Origin: an uncultured Selenomonadales bacterium
Lineage (GTDB): Bacteria > Bacillota > Negativicutes > Acidaminococcales > Acidaminococcaceae
DNA length: 64,000 nt
Assembly (NCBI GenBank): GCA_900315805.1
Contig: ONAN01000006.1
Span: 1-64,000 of the forward strand
Direction: 5' to 3'
Within the stretch, counting starts at the first letter, position 1, and each line of letters starts with the position of its first letter. The notes beneath the pieces are model-generated. The model worked only from the letters and a program-made list of their open reading frames with translations, searched no databases and had not been told where the DNA came from. Both the position numbers and the translations under genes were made by a program. Positions 8,749 through 17,444 of the stretch are shown one piece after another.

Positions 8749-8768
8749 AATCCGCCCCGGGGCGGATT
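8749..8768. repeat. Perfect 20-bp palindrome between the HyfC-like and HyfE-like genes
   Basis: AATCCGCCCC is followed immediately by its exact reverse complement, with no loop. A run of six A precedes it (8745-8750), so on the minus strand it would look like a hairpin plus T tract. On the plus strand there is no T tract. It may act as an operator or an mRNA-stability hairpin. Confidence 0.6.
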
Positions 8769-8787
8769 GCTTGAATGAGGAGTTGCA

Positions 8788-9291
8788 ATGGAATATCTCT
8801 TGATTTTATGGATGGTGGCGATTCTGGCGCAGACCCGCGCCGTGACGCCCCAAAAGATGCTGTACGCCTATGTGTTCCAGGTGGTGTGCCTGTTCTGGAA
8901 CTGCGTGTTCTTCCGCGCGCCCCAGGACCTGGCGTCCCTGAACATTTTTCCCTGGATGGGCGCCGCCCTGGTGCTCGTCTTCCTGGGACCGTTCCTGCTG
9001 TTCCTGATCCAGGTACGGCGGGAACAGGAGATCCGCAAGACGCCGGTGTTCCGGGCGAACCCCGTGTCCCTCGCGGCCGCCCTGGCCGCCGCGGTCTGCT
9101 ACGTGGCCCTCGACTGGAACCTGCCCTTCGCCATGGGCCGGGATTATCTGGCCTGCGCCGCGGCCCAGGCCCTGGCCGGCCTGCTGCTCCTGGTGCGGGC
9201 GCGGTCCCTTTCCGTGCGGCTTGCCGGACTGTTTTCCGTGCTCAACGGCATCCTGGTCTTCCTGTTTGTCTTCGGTGTCATTTCCCTCTGA
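8788..9291 (+). CDS. Membrane protein resembling HyfE hydrogenase-4 component
   Basis: 167 residues with about five or six membrane segments. The layout resembles HyfE, a NuoK-related subunit: a basic loop after a helix (PFLLFLIQVRREQEIRK) and, near the end, GLFSVLNGILVFLF in the place of the family's conserved ENG helix. The conserved Glu appears to be Leu here. HyfE of E. coli is about 216 residues, so this is shorter. ATG 8788 follows GAGGAG. Third gene of the B-C-E-like trio. Function is unproven, and proton-channel residues seem to be missing. Confidence 0.45.
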   Translation: MEYLLILWMVAILAQTRAVTPQKMLYAYVFQVVCLFWNCVFFRAPQDLASLNIFPWMGAALVLVFLGPFLLFLIQVRREQEIRKTPVFRANPVSLAAALAAAVCYVALDWNLPFAMGRDYLACAAAQALAGLLLLVRARSLSVRLAGLFSVLNGILVFLFVFGVISL

Positions 9292-9363
9292 GCATCAAAG
9301 TGACATCATACCGGGGTCACCTGGCGTTCTGCCGGACAGAAGGTGAACGGGGACCCCGAACCG

Positions 9364-9372
9364 TGTTATAAT
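9364..9372 (+). promoter_or_regulatory. Extended -10 promoter before the GTPase pair
   Basis: TG-T-TATAAT (TG 9364-9365, hexamer 9367-9372) is a perfect extended -10 about 90 bases before the first GTPase. No good -35 is seen, as expected for the extended class. The leader contains a GC-rich run (CCGCAACCGGCCGCGGCCGC). Confidence 0.55.
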
Positions 9373-9458
9373 AAGTTTATGGCAGTGGCGGAATTTTCCG
9401 CCGCAACCGGCCGCGGCCGCCGCGTAAAGGCCGCCAGTACCGCTGGTGGGGTGGAACG

Positions 9459-10595
9459 ATGATTACGGATAAAGTGAAACAGGAAACCGTCCTGAACCTG
9501 ATAGACAAACTGCAGTATTTCGATTATGACAAAGTGCTGGACCGTATCCGCAAAACCGTCAAGAAGCCGGGCATCCTGGTAGCCGGTGCGACCGGCGCCG
9601 GGAAATCGAGCCTGATCAATCACCTGTTCGGCATGGAGGTCGCCACGGAAGGCAGCGGCAAGCCCGTTACGGACCGCGTGACCCGCTACGAGCCTGAAAA
9701 GGTCGATGTGGTGCTCTACGATACGCGGGGCTATGAAATCGGCGACGAAAAGGCCCAGCAGTTCTACAAGGAAGTCGTCGGCTACGTGAAAGAAGCCAAT
9801 GAATCGAAGGATGTCAAAAACCACATCCATCTGGTCTGGTACTGCATTTCCGCGGCCAACAAGCGCGTGACGCCCATGGATCTGGACATCATCGCGTCCC
9901 TGCAGGGCTTGGCCAAAGTCTGCATCGTCCTTACGCAGATCGATACGGCGACGGTCGTGGAACTGAAGGAAATGCGCGACACCATCGCGAAAAAGCTGCC
10001 CGACATGCCGGCCTTCGGCGTCTCCATCGACCCGCGCGTGCCCGCAGAGTCCCAGGAATGGGACGAAATGCTCGACTGGTCCATGGACAACCTGGAAAGC
10101 GGCATGCAGCTGGCCCTCGCCCAGGCCCTGGGCAAGGAACTGCGCATCAAACGGATGCAGGCGGACAAACTGGTCCACCGCTACGTCATCGCGGCGGCCG
10201 GTGCCGTCGTCTGCCCGCTGCCCATGACCGATTCGGCCGTCCTCGTCGCCATCCAGACGACCATGGCCACGCACCTGTTCAATTTCTGGGGCATCGACCG
10301 CGGCACGGACAAGATCAAGGACGTCTTCGTCAACGTCGTCATCGCCAACACGGGCCGCGTCTTCTCCCGGTCGCTGCTGAAGATCATTCCCGGCGCCGGC
10401 ACCATGGCGTCGGCCGTCATCAACAGCGGCGTCGCGACGAGTTTCACCTACGCCTTCGGCCGCGCCGTCAACGAAGTCTGCTACAAGGCGGCGGCCAAAC
10501 TGGCGGCAGGCGATAAGATCGATTTCACGTCGGCCTTTGCCGTCGATGTGCTCATGAAGCTCGTCGACAAATACATGAAACGCAAGTCCAACTGA
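9459..10595 (+). CDS. GTPase with C-terminal DUF697-type membrane-associating domain
   Basis: 378 residues. An Era/HSR1-type GTPase domain opens the protein: P-loop GATGAGKSS (about 43-51), switch region with T before RVTRYEPEK, G3 DTRGYE, and G4 TQID. A helical domain follows, with a DUF697-like segment HRYVIAAAGAVVCPLPMTDS and a hydrophobic IIPGAGTMASAVINSGVATS, suggesting reversible membrane association. Such proteins are of unknown role, sometimes linked to envelope stress. ATG 9459 follows GGGTGG. The next gene is a second, divergent GTPase 10 bases downstream. Confidence 0.8.
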   Translation: MITDKVKQETVLNLIDKLQYFDYDKVLDRIRKTVKKPGILVAGATGAGKSSLINHLFGMEVATEGSGKPVTDRVTRYEPEKVDVVLYDTRGYEIGDEKAQQFYKEVVGYVKEANESKDVKNHIHLVWYCISAANKRVTPMDLDIIASLQGLAKVCIVLTQIDTATVVELKEMRDTIAKKLPDMPAFGVSIDPRVPAESQEWDEMLDWSMDNLESGMQLALAQALGKELRIKRMQADKLVHRYVIAAAGAVVCPLPMTDSAVLVAIQTTMATHLFNFWGIDRGTDKIKDVFVNVVIANTGRVFSRSLLKIIPGAGTMASAVINSGVATSFTYAFGRAVNEVCYKAAAKLAAGDKIDFTSAFAVDVLMKLVDKYMKRKSN

Positions 10596-10605
10596 GGCGC
10601 GGACG

Positions 10606-11814
10606 ATGTACCGTCCCGCCACGGACGCAAATTCAGGACATCATTCGGAGAACAATCGCATGAGGAACAACAGTTGGTCCCGCAAGGCAGCATGGAACCG
10701 CCGCGGTCCCGCGGAAACGGAAAAAGCGGCCGGTGCGGGCGTCAAGACAATCCCACAGCCCCTGCGCAAGGGGGACCTGGTGCGCAACATCCTCGTCCTC
10801 GGCAAGACCGGCGTGGGCAAGACATCGCTCCTGAACTACCTGTACGGCCTGGAACTGCCGGTCGGGGCGGGCCTGCCGAAAACGGGGAAGGGCATCCACG
10901 AGAACACCTTTGTGCGCGAAGGCGTTGCCTACCATATCTTCGACTCCTGGGGCCTGGAGGCCGACTCCCTGCCGGAGTGGCGCAAAGAGGTCCTGGCCCT
11001 GGTCGGGAAACGCAACACGTCGCCCCGCATGGACGAATGGTTCCACGCCGTCTATTACTGCTTTTCCGCCAATTCGGCCCGCATCGAGGACGTGGAGGTC
11101 GATGAAATCATCGTGCCCCTCCTCAAGATGGGCAGCAAGGTCCTTATCATCCTGACCAACGCCGAAGACGGGTTCCGTAAAAAGGAAAAAATAGAAGGTA
11201 TGCAGGCCTACCTGAAGGAAAAACTGGCGCAGGCCGTGCCGGGCGGCGCGGATACGCCGGTGATTCCCGTCGTTTCCGTGGCCGGGCAGACCCTGGCGGG
11301 AGACCCCATCACCCGCACAGGCCGTTCCGAAGTCCTGGCGGCGGCCTCGTACAGCCTGGCCGACGACATCCGCAAACGGGTGCCGGCCATCTACCGGGCC
11401 AATGTGCGCCGCAAGATCGAAGCCTGGAAGGAACGGAGCCTGATCCTCGTCCGGACCGGTAAAATCGATTTCTGGCTGAACAACAATTCGGCCCGGAAAC
11501 TCATCGACCTCGTCAATTACGACCTGCTCAACACCTTCAGCGCCATCGACGCCGACGGCGATCGGCTGGAAGCCGATGCCGACGCCTATCTGGCGGCCGG
11601 GCACGCGCCGGCCCTGGACAAGCGCTGGCGCCCGGATTTCCGCAAGGTGACCTTCGTCGGAGGGTACGAATACAGCAAAGGGACCGTTTCCACGGCCTTC
11701 GACCTGGTGGCCGGCCTCCTGCGTTCGGAAAAAGGCATCCGGGAAAACCTGGCCCAGCGGGTCGAACGGACGGCCCGCGTCATTCTCGCAAGCCTGGGAA
11801 AACCGCGGAACTGA
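10606..11814 (+). CDS. Second GTPase of the pair, no DUF697 seen
   Basis: 402 residues. After a basic N-terminus, the GTPase core shows P-loop VLGKTGVGKTSLLNYLYG, a switch Thr in KGIHENTF, a G3-like DSWGLE and a G4-like LTNAED (TNxxD). The DxWG form of G3 is unusual. About 180 C-terminal residues carry no motif I recognise and no clear membrane helix. ATG 10606 is used; ATG 10660 is an alternative with GGAG upstream. It lies 10 bases after a related GTPase and ends before a strong terminator, so the two form a two-gene operon and may be partners. Confidence 0.75.
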   Translation: MYRPATDANSGHHSENNRMRNNSWSRKAAWNRRGPAETEKAAGAGVKTIPQPLRKGDLVRNILVLGKTGVGKTSLLNYLYGLELPVGAGLPKTGKGIHENTFVREGVAYHIFDSWGLEADSLPEWRKEVLALVGKRNTSPRMDEWFHAVYYCFSANSARIEDVEVDEIIVPLLKMGSKVLIILTNAEDGFRKKEKIEGMQAYLKEKLAQAVPGGADTPVIPVVSVAGQTLAGDPITRTGRSEVLAAASYSLADDIRKRVPAIYRANVRRKIEAWKERSLILVRTGKIDFWLNNNSARKLIDLVNYDLLNTFSAIDADGDRLEADADAYLAAGHAPALDKRWRPDFRKVTFVGGYEYSKGTVSTAFDLVAGLLRSEKGIRENLAQRVERTARVILASLGKPRN

Positions 11815-11850
11815 AACAGAATACGGAACCGCCGCAGCGGCCTGGAATGC

Positions 11851-11896
11851 AAAAAACGCTGTTTCCGTGCATAGGCACGGGAACAGCGTTTTCGTT
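11851..11896. terminator. Bidirectional terminator between convergent units
   Basis: AAAACGCTGTTTCCGTGC (11853-11870), loop ATAG, then GCACGGGAACAGCGTTTT, with A and T tracts on both sides. It ends the plus-strand GTPase operon and the minus-strand ABC importer operon. Confidence 0.93.
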
Positions 11897-11930
11897 TTCT
11901 TAAGTGTGTTTTTTACGGCTGCCGGAGTCC

Positions 11931-12908
11931 TTATTTCACTTCGGCGAGCATGCTCTTGATATCGATCTTCTTTTTCTGCATGCCGTTGGCCATCAGGAAT
12001 TCCTGGGTCGCTTCCAGGTCCTTGATGTCCTTGTCCGTAATGGCCGTCGAGAAATCGTACCAGGGAGCCATGAGCTTGACATCGTCCGGCTGGAGGCCCG
12101 TCTCTTTGGCCGTGAACTCGTAGGCCTTGGCCTGCTGGTCCTTCATGAACTTCAGGTTTTCCTGATGGAGGGCCAGGTATTTTTTGACCACGTCGGGATG
12201 TTCCTTCAGGAACTTGCCGCTGACGCCGATGACGATGGTGGCATCCACGAGGCCTTCGCCGTTGGCGAGGACGCGGGCACCGGCACGCTGGGCGCGCAGG
12301 ACGTCGGCACCGGCCACGAGGGCCGCATCGGCTTCACCGGACAGGAGGGCGTTGACCGACGCCGGAATGCCGAGGGAACGGAACTGGACATCGTTCAGGG
12401 TCAGCTTTTCCTTGGCCAGGGCCGCTGCCAGGATCTGGTGCAGGATGGTGCCCTTGGGACCGACGACGCGCTTGCCCTTCAGGTCGGCGGCCGTCTTGAT
12501 GGACGGATCCTTGACCATGATGTTGAAGGCTTTCGGGGCGCGGCTGTAGATGCCGACGATTTTCACGTCGACGCCGTTCGAAGCGGCCAGGATGGCGCTC
12601 GTGCCGCCCAGGCAGCTGGCGATGTCCAGACTGCCGGCCGCCAGGGCTTCCGTCTGTTTGGCACCGCTCGTGATGACCGGGAAGGTGACCTTCGTGCCAT
12701 CTTTCTCAAAGCCTTTGACGGTCGTCTGGTTGAACTTGTCGACGATGCTGGGGATATTGAGGGGAGCCTTGACGTAGGTCACGCGCAGTTCCTTGACGGG
12801 CTGCGCCTTGGGGGCTTCCGCCTTCTTTTCGCCGCCGCCGCAGCCGGCGGTCAGCAGAAGGGCGCAGAGCGTGACGAGGCTCAGGAGTAAGGCAAAAAAC
12901 TTTTTCAT
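11931..12908 (-). CDS. ABC transporter substrate-binding lipoprotein, SsuA/NMT1 family
   Basis: A 325-residue extracytoplasmic solute-binding protein for an importer of the sulfonate/nitrate/taurine class. The start MKKFFALLLSLVTLCALLL leads to a lipobox TAGC, so it is lipid-anchored. The mature part contains GSLDIASCLGGTSAIL and the DLKGKRVVGPKGTILHQILAAAL pattern of NMT1-like proteins. The ligand cannot be assigned; alkanesulfonates are only one choice. The frame extends upstream to 13121, but the signal peptide and GGAG site fix the start at 12908. It is last in the operon after its ATPase and permease. Confidence 0.9.
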   Translation of the reverse strand: MKKFFALLLSLVTLCALLLTAGCGGGEKKAEAPKAQPVKELRVTYVKAPLNIPSIVDKFNQTTVKGFEKDGTKVTFPVITSGAKQTEALAAGSLDIASCLGGTSAILAASNGVDVKIVGIYSRAPKAFNIMVKDPSIKTAADLKGKRVVGPKGTILHQILAAALAKEKLTLNDVQFRSLGIPASVNALLSGEADAALVAGADVLRAQRAGARVLANGEGLVDATIVIGVSGKFLKEHPDVVKKYLALHQENLKFMKDQQAKAYEFTAKETGLQPDDVKLMAPWYDFSTAITDKDIKDLEATQEFLMANGMQKKKIDIKSMLAEVK

Positions 12909-12951
12909 GATGAGCTCCTTTCGGGAGATTGCAGGGCGGAAGAGGTGCGTA

Positions 12952-13695
12952 TCAGTCTTCGCCGCCGGACAGGATTTCCAGCATTTCCTGGCGCAGGGCC
13001 TGGAAGGCCGGATCCGTCGCTTTGCGGGGCCGGGGCAGGGGAATGGGCCTGTCGGCCTTGAGACCCGTCCCGTCGAGGACGACGATGCGGTCGCCCAGCA
13101 GCAGGGCTTCTTCCACATCATGGGTGACGAAGAGGATGGTCTTCTTTTCCGCGTTGAACAGCTGGAGCAGCATGTGCTGCAGGTTCCGCCGGGTAAAATA
13201 ATCGAGGGCGCTGAACGGTTCGTCCATGAGGATCAGGTCGGGACCGTAGAACAGCGTGCGCCCCAGGGACACGCGCTGGGCCATGCCGCCGGACAACTGG
13301 GCCGGATAGAGGCCGCCGTCGTGTTCCAGGCCGAGCTTTTGCAGCAGGCTGCGCACTTTCGGCTGGTTTTCGACGGATTTTGCGGAATGACTGTCCGGTA
13401 CATCGCCGCCCCAGAGGGTGGGGTCGTGGCGCGCCGCGAAGGCGATGTTCTGGGCCACGGTCAGCCAGGGCATGAGGCGCGGTTCCTGGAAGACCGGGGC
13501 GATGCGCCGGGGCAGGCCTTCCATGGAGCCTGTCGTCTTTTCCTCCAGACCGGCCAGCAGGCGCAGGAGCGTCGTTTTGCCGCAGCCGCTTTTGCCGACG
13601 ATGCACGTGAAGCTGTGTTCCGCGAAAGTCACGGAAATGGGGGCCAGGGCGGTTTTGGAGCCGTAGGTCTTGCCCAGGTCAGTGAGTCGGATCAT
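12952..13695 (-). CDS. ABC transporter ATPase, SsuB/TauB family
   Basis: A 247-residue cytoplasmic ATPase. Walker A GKSGCGKTTLLR, Q-loop around PVFQEPRLMPWLTV, signature LSGGMAQRVSLGR, Walker B LILMDEPFSALD and H-loop FVTHD are all intact. The QEPRLMPWLTV form is typical of the sulfonate/nitrate/taurine importers. It overlaps the upstream permease by 17 bases and precedes the binding protein by 43. ATG 13695 follows AAAGGAGG. Confidence 0.93.
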   Translation of the reverse strand: MIRLTDLGKTYGSKTALAPISVTFAEHSFTCIVGKSGCGKTTLLRLLAGLEEKTTGSMEGLPRRIAPVFQEPRLMPWLTVAQNIAFAARHDPTLWGGDVPDSHSAKSVENQPKVRSLLQKLGLEHDGGLYPAQLSGGMAQRVSLGRTLFYGPDLILMDEPFSALDYFTRRNLQHMLLQLFNAEKKTILFVTHDVEEALLLGDRIVVLDGTGLKADRPIPLPRPRKATDPAFQALRQEMLEILSGGED

Positions 13696-14455
13696 GGAGG
13701 GCCTCCTTTGTACCGCGCCAGGGCAGGAAATGCTTCACCAGGAGCAGGAAGATCCAGTCCAGCAGGGTGCCGACGACACCGATGCACAAGATGCCCACGA
13801 TGACGATGTCGGGACGGGACATTTCTTCCGCATCGAGGATGAGGTAGCCGATGCCCGCCGAGGCGGCGATGAGTTCGGCGCCGATGAGGGCGCGCCAGCT
13901 GTAGCCCAGGGAGAGCTGCAGGCCCGTGACGATGGAGTCCAGGGCCGCCGGCAGCTGGATCTGACGGATGATCTGCCCTTCCGTGAAATCGAGGGACCGG
14001 CCGACTTCGACCCATTTCGGGTCACACCCGCGGATGCCGCTGATGGTGTTCAGGAACAGGGGGAAGAAGCAGGCCCAGAAAATGATGACGAGTTTGGACA
14101 GTTCGCCGATGCCGGCCCACAGGATGATGAGCGGGATGGCGGCCAGGGGCGGCACGTGGCGGAAGAATTCCAGCAGGAACCAGCAGTACGTGTAGAAGAG
14201 GCGGCTGCGGCCGCAGACGATGCCCAGGGGAATCGCCGTGACGGCCGAAAGCAGGAAGCCCGCAAAGACACGCTGCAGGCTGATGGCCAGGTGGTGGACC
14301 AGGGTGCCGCCGCGCCACAGTTCGCCCAGGGCTTCCCAGACCGCGCCGGGACCGGGAAGCAGGTAGGGGCTGAACAGCTGGAGCCGGGCCACGGCGTACC
14401 ACGCCGCCAGTCCCAGGACCGGCAGCAGGAGTCCCTGCCCGATGCGCTTCGCCAT
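13679..14455 (-). CDS. ABC transporter permease, SsuC/TauC family
   Basis: A 258-residue inner-membrane permease with about six helices. The cytoplasmic EAA-type loop reads EVGRSLDFTEGQIIRQIQLPAALDSIVTGLQLSLG, then WRALIGAELIAASAGIGYLI, the signature of this permease class. It pairs with the following ATPase and binding protein. ATG 14455 follows AAAGGAGGTGG. Only 47 bases separate it from the upstream Fbp-type ATPase gene and no terminator is visible there, so both importers may share a transcript. Confidence 0.93.
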   Translation of the reverse strand: MAKRIGQGLLLPVLGLAAWYAVARLQLFSPYLLPGPGAVWEALGELWRGGTLVHHLAISLQRVFAGFLLSAVTAIPLGIVCGRSRLFYTYCWFLLEFFRHVPPLAAIPLIILWAGIGELSKLVIIFWACFFPLFLNTISGIRGCDPKWVEVGRSLDFTEGQIIRQIQLPAALDSIVTGLQLSLGYSWRALIGAELIAASAGIGYLILDAEEMSRPDIVIVGILCIGVVGTLLDWIFLLLVKHFLPWRGTKEALHDPTH

Positions 14456-14502
14456 GGTGCCACCTCCTTTTCTGCCTGCCGGAATGCGTCCGTTACGTTA
14501 CC

Positions 14503-15591
14503 TTAATCTTTTTTCGGAATCATATGGAGGGAACCCTTCTGCAGGGTCAGGCAGATGTCTTCGCCTTCGTGGTAGGTTTCGTGGATCAGGGGGTTGTACA
14601 CCTTGACCTTCAGGTCCTTGCCGCAGGCGTTGACCACATAGTCCTGGGATTCGCCCATGAAGATGGACGAAACGACCTTGCAGGGAATGTCGCCCGTGCG
14701 TCCCAGCGTCAGGGATTCCGGACGGGCCACGATCTTGACTTCTTCGCCTGCCTGCAGGCGGGAGCCTTCGACTTCCTTCGTGCAGGGTACGCCCAGCACG
14801 TCGATGGTGACGCTACGGCCGGTGTTTTCCGTGACCTTGCAGGGCAGGATGTTGGCGATACCGATGAAGTCGGCCACGAATTCGGAAGCCGGCGTGGTGT
14901 ACACTTCCAGGGGCGTGCCGATCTGCTCGACATGGCCGTTGTTCATGATGATGACGCGGTCCGAAAGGCTCATGGCTTCGGACTGGTCATGGGTTACGTA
15001 GATGCTCGTGATGCCGACCTTGCGCTGGATTTTGTGGATTTCGTTGCGCATGTAGACGCGCAGCTTGGCGTCCAGGTTGGACAGGGGTTCGTCAAAAAGC
15101 AGGACGGACGGTTCCATGACCAGGGCGCGGGCCAGGGCCACACGCTGCTGCTGGCCGCCGGACAGCTGGTTGGGGGCACGGTTGCCGAAGCCTTCCAGGC
15201 CGACCATGGCCATGATGGAGTCGACTTTCTGCTTGATTTCGGCCTTCGGCAGTTTTTTGATCTTCAGGCCGTAGGCGACGTTGTCGAACAGGTTCAGGTG
15301 CGGGAACAGGGCGTAGCTCTGGAACACCATGGCCGTGTCGCGCTTATCCGGCGTCAGGCTGTTGACGCGGGTGTCGCCGATGTAGATGTCGCCGGCCGTC
15401 GGGATTTCAAAGCCGGCGACCATGCGCAGGATGGTCGTTTTGCCGCAGCCCGAGGGGCCGAGCAGGGTGATGAACTGACCCGGTTCGATATGCAGGTTGA
15501 CTTCTTTGACGGCCTCAACGGGCTTGCCGTCGATGCCGGGATAAACCTTTTTCAGATGTTCTATTCTTACACTTGCAGATTCTTTTGCCAT
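14503..15591 (-). CDS. ABC transporter ATPase, FbpC/PotA family
   Basis: A 362-residue ATPase of an iron(III)/spermidine/phosphonate-type importer. Walker A LGPSGCGKTTILRMV, signature LSGGQQQRVALARAL, Walker B VLLFDEPLSNLDAKLR and H-loop VTHDQ are intact. A TOBE domain of about 120 residues follows (CKVTENTGRSVTIDVLGV). ATG 15591 follows GGAGGACGG. It lies 16 bases after the double permease gene with which it would form the complex. The ligand is not proven. Confidence 0.92.
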   Translation of the reverse strand: MAKESASVRIEHLKKVYPGIDGKPVEAVKEVNLHIEPGQFITLLGPSGCGKTTILRMVAGFEIPTAGDIYIGDTRVNSLTPDKRDTAMVFQSYALFPHLNLFDNVAYGLKIKKLPKAEIKQKVDSIMAMVGLEGFGNRAPNQLSGGQQQRVALARALVMEPSVLLFDEPLSNLDAKLRVYMRNEIHKIQRKVGITSIYVTHDQSEAMSLSDRVIIMNNGHVEQIGTPLEVYTTPASEFVADFIGIANILPCKVTENTGRSVTIDVLGVPCTKEVEGSRLQAGEEVKIVARPESLTLGRTGDIPCKVVSSIFMGESQDYVVNACGKDLKVKVYNPLIHETYHEGEDICLTLQKGSLHMIPKKD

Positions 15592-15607
15592 TTATTTTCC
15601 GTCCTCC

Positions 15608-17302
15608 TTAACCCTGGACACTCTTGATGTTCACACCCATGCGGCTCAGAATGGCCAGCAGGATGCTGACGACGATCAGCACGATGGCGATCAGTACGGT
15701 GGAATACGCAGCCGCAACGCCCAGACGGCCTACGTCGACCTGGCTCATGATGGCCACGGTCAGCAGGTTCACGTTGGCGCTGACGAGGAAGATTACCGCA
15801 CTGACGGCGGTCATGCTGCGCACGAAGCTGTAGACAAGGCCGCTGAAGAAGGCCGACCGGATCAGCGGGATGGTGACGGAACGGAAGACCTTGAAGCTGC
15901 CCGCGCCGAGGTCGTAGGCCGCTTCCTCGATGGCCGGGTCGATCTGCTGCAGCGACGCGACGCCGGCACGGATGCCGACCGGCATGCTGCGGAAGACGAA
16001 GGACAGGACGATGATGATGCCCGTGCCCGTCAGGACCAGGGGCGGTTCATTGTAGGCCAGGACATAGCCCATGCCGATGACCGTACCGGGGATGGCCAGG
16101 GACAGCAGGGAGACGAACTCGATGAGGCCGCGGCCGAAGAAGCGTTTGCGGACGATCAGGTAGGCGATGATCATGCCCAGCACGCCCGTGATCGGCATGG
16201 CGATGAGCGAGAGCTCCGTCGTGTCGAAGATAGGCTTGGCGCCCAGGTTCCAGATATACTGGTAATGGCGCAGCGTGAAGGTGTAATCGATGCCCCACAG
16301 GTTGACGAAGCTGCCCACCGGAATGAGGGCGTAGAGCACGAGGATGAACAGGGAGATCAGCAGGCAGGGGATACCGATGGCCGCGATGATCGCCTTGTCG
16401 GTGACCATGGCGCGGATACGGGACGGCTTGCCGGTCAGGGTGACGTAGGACTTGTTGCCCAGCCAGTATTTCTGGAGTACGAACATGAGGATGGACAGGG
16501 ACAGCAAAATGGTGGCGAGGGCCGTGCCGACCTTCAGGTTGTAGTTGCCCATAGCCTGTAAGTAGACCTGCGCCGCCAGGGTGTTGAAGTTGCCGCCGAT
16601 GACCATGGGGTTACCGAAGTCAGCGACCGTCTGGATGAAGACCAGCAGGAAGCTGTTGGCGATGCCCGGTTTCAGCAGGGGCAGCAGGACCGTGCGGAAG
16701 GTCTGCCAGCGGGAAGCGCCCAGGTTGCGGGCCGCTTCTTCCATGGACGGGTCGATCTGCTGCATGAGGCCGGCCAGGACCATGTAGGCCACGGGGAAGA
16801 AGGTCAGGATCTGGACGACCGCCAGTCCGCGGAAGCCGTAGATGTTGGCGTTCTGGATGCCCAGCAGCACCTTGCTGACGAAGCCCTGCTGGCCGAAGAG
16901 CATGATGAAGGACATGGCCAGTGCGAAGGGCGGCGAAATGATCGGCAGGATGGCGATGAGCTTGAAGATCTTCTTAAAGGGAATCTTCAGGTACGCATCG
17001 ACGTACGCGAAAATGAAACCGATGAGGGTGGCGAAAAAGCTGACGAAGAGTCCCAGGAAAATGGTGTTCACGAGGACATCGATGTTCTCCTGGTGGCTCA
17101 GGGCCTCCCGGTAATATTCAAGGGTGAAACCGCCCTTGGTGGAGACGAAACTTTCCGCCAGCACGTCGTACAGGGGCCAGACGATGAAGATGATCAGCGC
17201 GATGGCCACGAGGATGATGGTGGAAAGGAGGACAGGGTCCCGCAGGATCTTATGGAATTCATCCCACTTCAAGGACCACATGGAATACTTTTTTTCCGGC
17301 AT
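15608..17302 (-). CDS. ABC transporter permease, FbpB-type fused double permease
   Basis: A 564-residue inner-membrane protein with about 12 helices, made of two permease domains in tandem, as in FbpB/AfuB of iron(III) importers. Each half has an EAA loop: MEEAARNLGASRWQTFRTVLLPL in the first and IEEAAYDLGAGSFKVFRSVTIPLI in the second. The fused form means a single protein supplies both membrane halves. ATG 17302 follows AAGGAGTAACC. Upstream lies the binding-protein gene after a hairpin that may set relative expression. Confidence 0.92.
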   Translation of the reverse strand: MPEKKYSMWSLKWDEFHKILRDPVLLSTIILVAIALIIFIVWPLYDVLAESFVSTKGGFTLEYYREALSHQENIDVLVNTIFLGLFVSFFATLIGFIFAYVDAYLKIPFKKIFKLIAILPIISPPFALAMSFIMLFGQQGFVSKVLLGIQNANIYGFRGLAVVQILTFFPVAYMVLAGLMQQIDPSMEEAARNLGASRWQTFRTVLLPLLKPGIANSFLLVFIQTVADFGNPMVIGGNFNTLAAQVYLQAMGNYNLKVGTALATILLSLSILMFVLQKYWLGNKSYVTLTGKPSRIRAMVTDKAIIAAIGIPCLLISLFILVLYALIPVGSFVNLWGIDYTFTLRHYQYIWNLGAKPIFDTTELSLIAMPITGVLGMIIAYLIVRKRFFGRGLIEFVSLLSLAIPGTVIGMGYVLAYNEPPLVLTGTGIIIVLSFVFRSMPVGIRAGVASLQQIDPAIEEAAYDLGAGSFKVFRSVTIPLIRSAFFSGLVYSFVRSMTAVSAVIFLVSANVNLLTVAIMSQVDVGRLGVAAAYSTVLIAIVLIVVSILLAILSRMGVNIKSVQG

Positions 17303-17363
17303 TTCTTTTGGTTACTCCTTACGTAAAAATAGGCAGATTTTTCAAATAAAGGTCGTACGTATC

Positions 17364-17396
17364 AAAAGGCCGCTTACCAATGGTAAACGGCCTTTC
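17364..17396 (-). terminator. Intra-operon hairpin between binding-protein and permease genes
   Basis: AAAGGCCG (17365-17372) with CGGCCTTT (17388-17395) and inner pairing TTACC/GGTAA. On the minus strand it is followed by a short TTTTGAT. A partial terminator here would give more binding protein than permease, a common arrangement in ABC importers; this is inference. Confidence 0.6.
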
Positions 17397-17444
17397 TTGA
17401 ATGCAGGGAAACTGTGCGGATTCCGCCGCGCGGCGGAGCCCATG

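Noticed and set aside
8749-8768. Palindrome as a plus-strand terminator
   Set aside because: No T tract follows on the plus strand and the next gene starts only 20 bases downstream.
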